The notes under the pieces are model-generated. The model was given only the letters and a program-made list of their open reading frames with translations. It was not told the origin of the DNA and did no database searches. A stretch of DNA of 64,000 nucleotides from an uncultured Pseudomonadales bacterium (lineage in GTDB: Bacteria > Pseudomonadota > Gammaproteobacteria > Pseudomonadales > Azotimanducaceae): positions 4,129,154 to 4,193,153 of the forward strand of contig OY282447.1 of assembly GCA_958296165.1 (NCBI GenBank), in the 5' to 3' direction. Shown here one piece after another: positions 63,551-64,000 of the stretch. Every line of letters starts with the position of its first letter. Position 1 is the stretch's first letter. A program made the position numbers and the translations under genes.

Positions 63551-64000
63551 ATGTCGCTCCCCTGCCTCACGTTCCATGAAAAACTCCGCGCTGCTTGGCG
63601 CAGTTCCGATTCCGCCTTGTGCGTAGGGCTGGATCCACGCTTGGAACGGCTGCCTGATAGCTGCTTGGGTTCGGCCGAACCGCTGTTCACCTTCTGCCGA
63701 GAGATCGTAGATGCCACGGCCGGCCTCGTGTGCGCTTTCAAGCCGCAGGTCGCGTGTTTCAGCGCCACGGGAGCGCAGCGCGAGCTGCAGTCGCTGATCG
63801 AATACATCCACCACGAACATCGCGATGTGCCGGTGATTCTCGATGCCAAGCGGGGCGACATCGGTGCCACCGCAGAGCTCTACGCGCAAGAAGCGTTCGA
63901 CTTTTTCCATGCCGATGCGGTAACCGTCAACCCCTACTTGGGCTGGGATGCCATCGAGCCGTTCGCCCGCCGGCTGGAGCGAGGCGTGGTGATCCTGTGC
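63551..64000 (+). CDS. pyrF: Orotidine 5'-phosphate decarboxylase, partial at window end
   Basis: The frame is open from ATG 63551 to the window edge (150 codons). SLPCLTFHEKLRAAW, SALCVGLDPRLERLP, VCAFKPQVACFSATGA, VILDAKRGDIGATA (catalytic Lys-Asp pair region) and VNPYLGWDAIEPF identify the longer, type 2 PyrF subfamily that makes UMP. It marks the return to housekeeping genes after the restriction operon. Absent from the defence operon's coupling, it has its own 74-nt upstream gap. Confidence 0.9.
   Translation, partial: MSLPCLTFHEKLRAAWRSSDSALCVGLDPRLERLPDSCLGSAEPLFTFCREIVDATAGLVCAFKPQVACFSATGAQRELQSLIEYIHHEHRDVPVILDAKRGDIGATAELYAQEAFDFFHADAVTVNPYLGWDAIEPFARRLERGVVILC

Overview
The window is GC-rich, densely coded bacterial DNA. 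A chain of genes matches the classical gammaproteobacterial order gyrA-serC-pheA-hisC-tyrA-cmk-rpsA-ihfB-lapA. Together with polB (DNA polymerase II), ubiG, and a TRAP transporter next to phytanoyl-CoA dioxygenase and enolase-superfamily genes, this suggests an uncultured gammaproteobacterium, perhaps marine or host-associated. The host assignment is inference; the gene order is what the sequence shows. The window carries many insertion sequences, mostly decayed, and several candidate defence or toxin modules.

Layout. 1-3.4 kb: a secreted DUF6491-like protein and a large MalT/LuxR-type regulator. 3.5-6.2 kb: an IS graveyard, with an IS5 remnant beside a complete but inactivated ISKra4-type element (inverted repeats and target duplication intact) that has swallowed an IS110 fragment. 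6.2-8.8 kb: a probable zinc-uptake pair, a small His/Cys protein and a ZnuD-like TonB receptor, behind a palindromic operator. 9.0-10.8 kb: an overlapping gene pair, a catalytically degenerate ImmA-like protein and an unknown partner. 10.9-16 kb: a TRAP transporter (dctPQM), phytanoyl-CoA dioxygenase and galactonate-dehydratase-like catabolic operon, with a decayed ISNCY-type element directly upstream. 18-26.5 kb: polB, an SDR, an efflux-type MFP/ATPase/two-permease operon, and a sugar epimerase coupled to a ComEA-like protein. 27-37.8 kb: the housekeeping chain, whose genes mostly overlap by 1-4 nt, interrupted by an IS5-family insertion between rpsA and ihfB. 38-40.7 kb: a NYN-OST/HTH protein, a HEPN protein with a small partner, and a second IS5-family element. 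40.8-50.9 kb: mtaD-ubiG-SDR, a hydrolase, a PLP enzyme, a WbpM/CapD-type dehydratase, a type II glutamine synthetase with a sigma54/NtrC-like control region, pdxA and an SMP-30 lactonase.

51.1-63.5 kb is the most unusual part: one tightly coupled co-directional operon. It runs radC (frameshifted), a UvrD-like helicase with a C-terminal Fe-S nuclease, a sacsin-like GHKL ATPase ending in a DUF3883 nuclease-like domain, a 21-residue mini-ORF, a SAP-domain DNA methyltransferase (Mod), a type III-like restriction helicase/nuclease (Res), and a lone PIN-domain protein. Almost every junction is a 1-4 nt overlap. The most economical reading is a composite anti-phage module that combines restriction-modification with a helicase-nuclease and a GHKL ATPase. 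The window ends inside pyrF.
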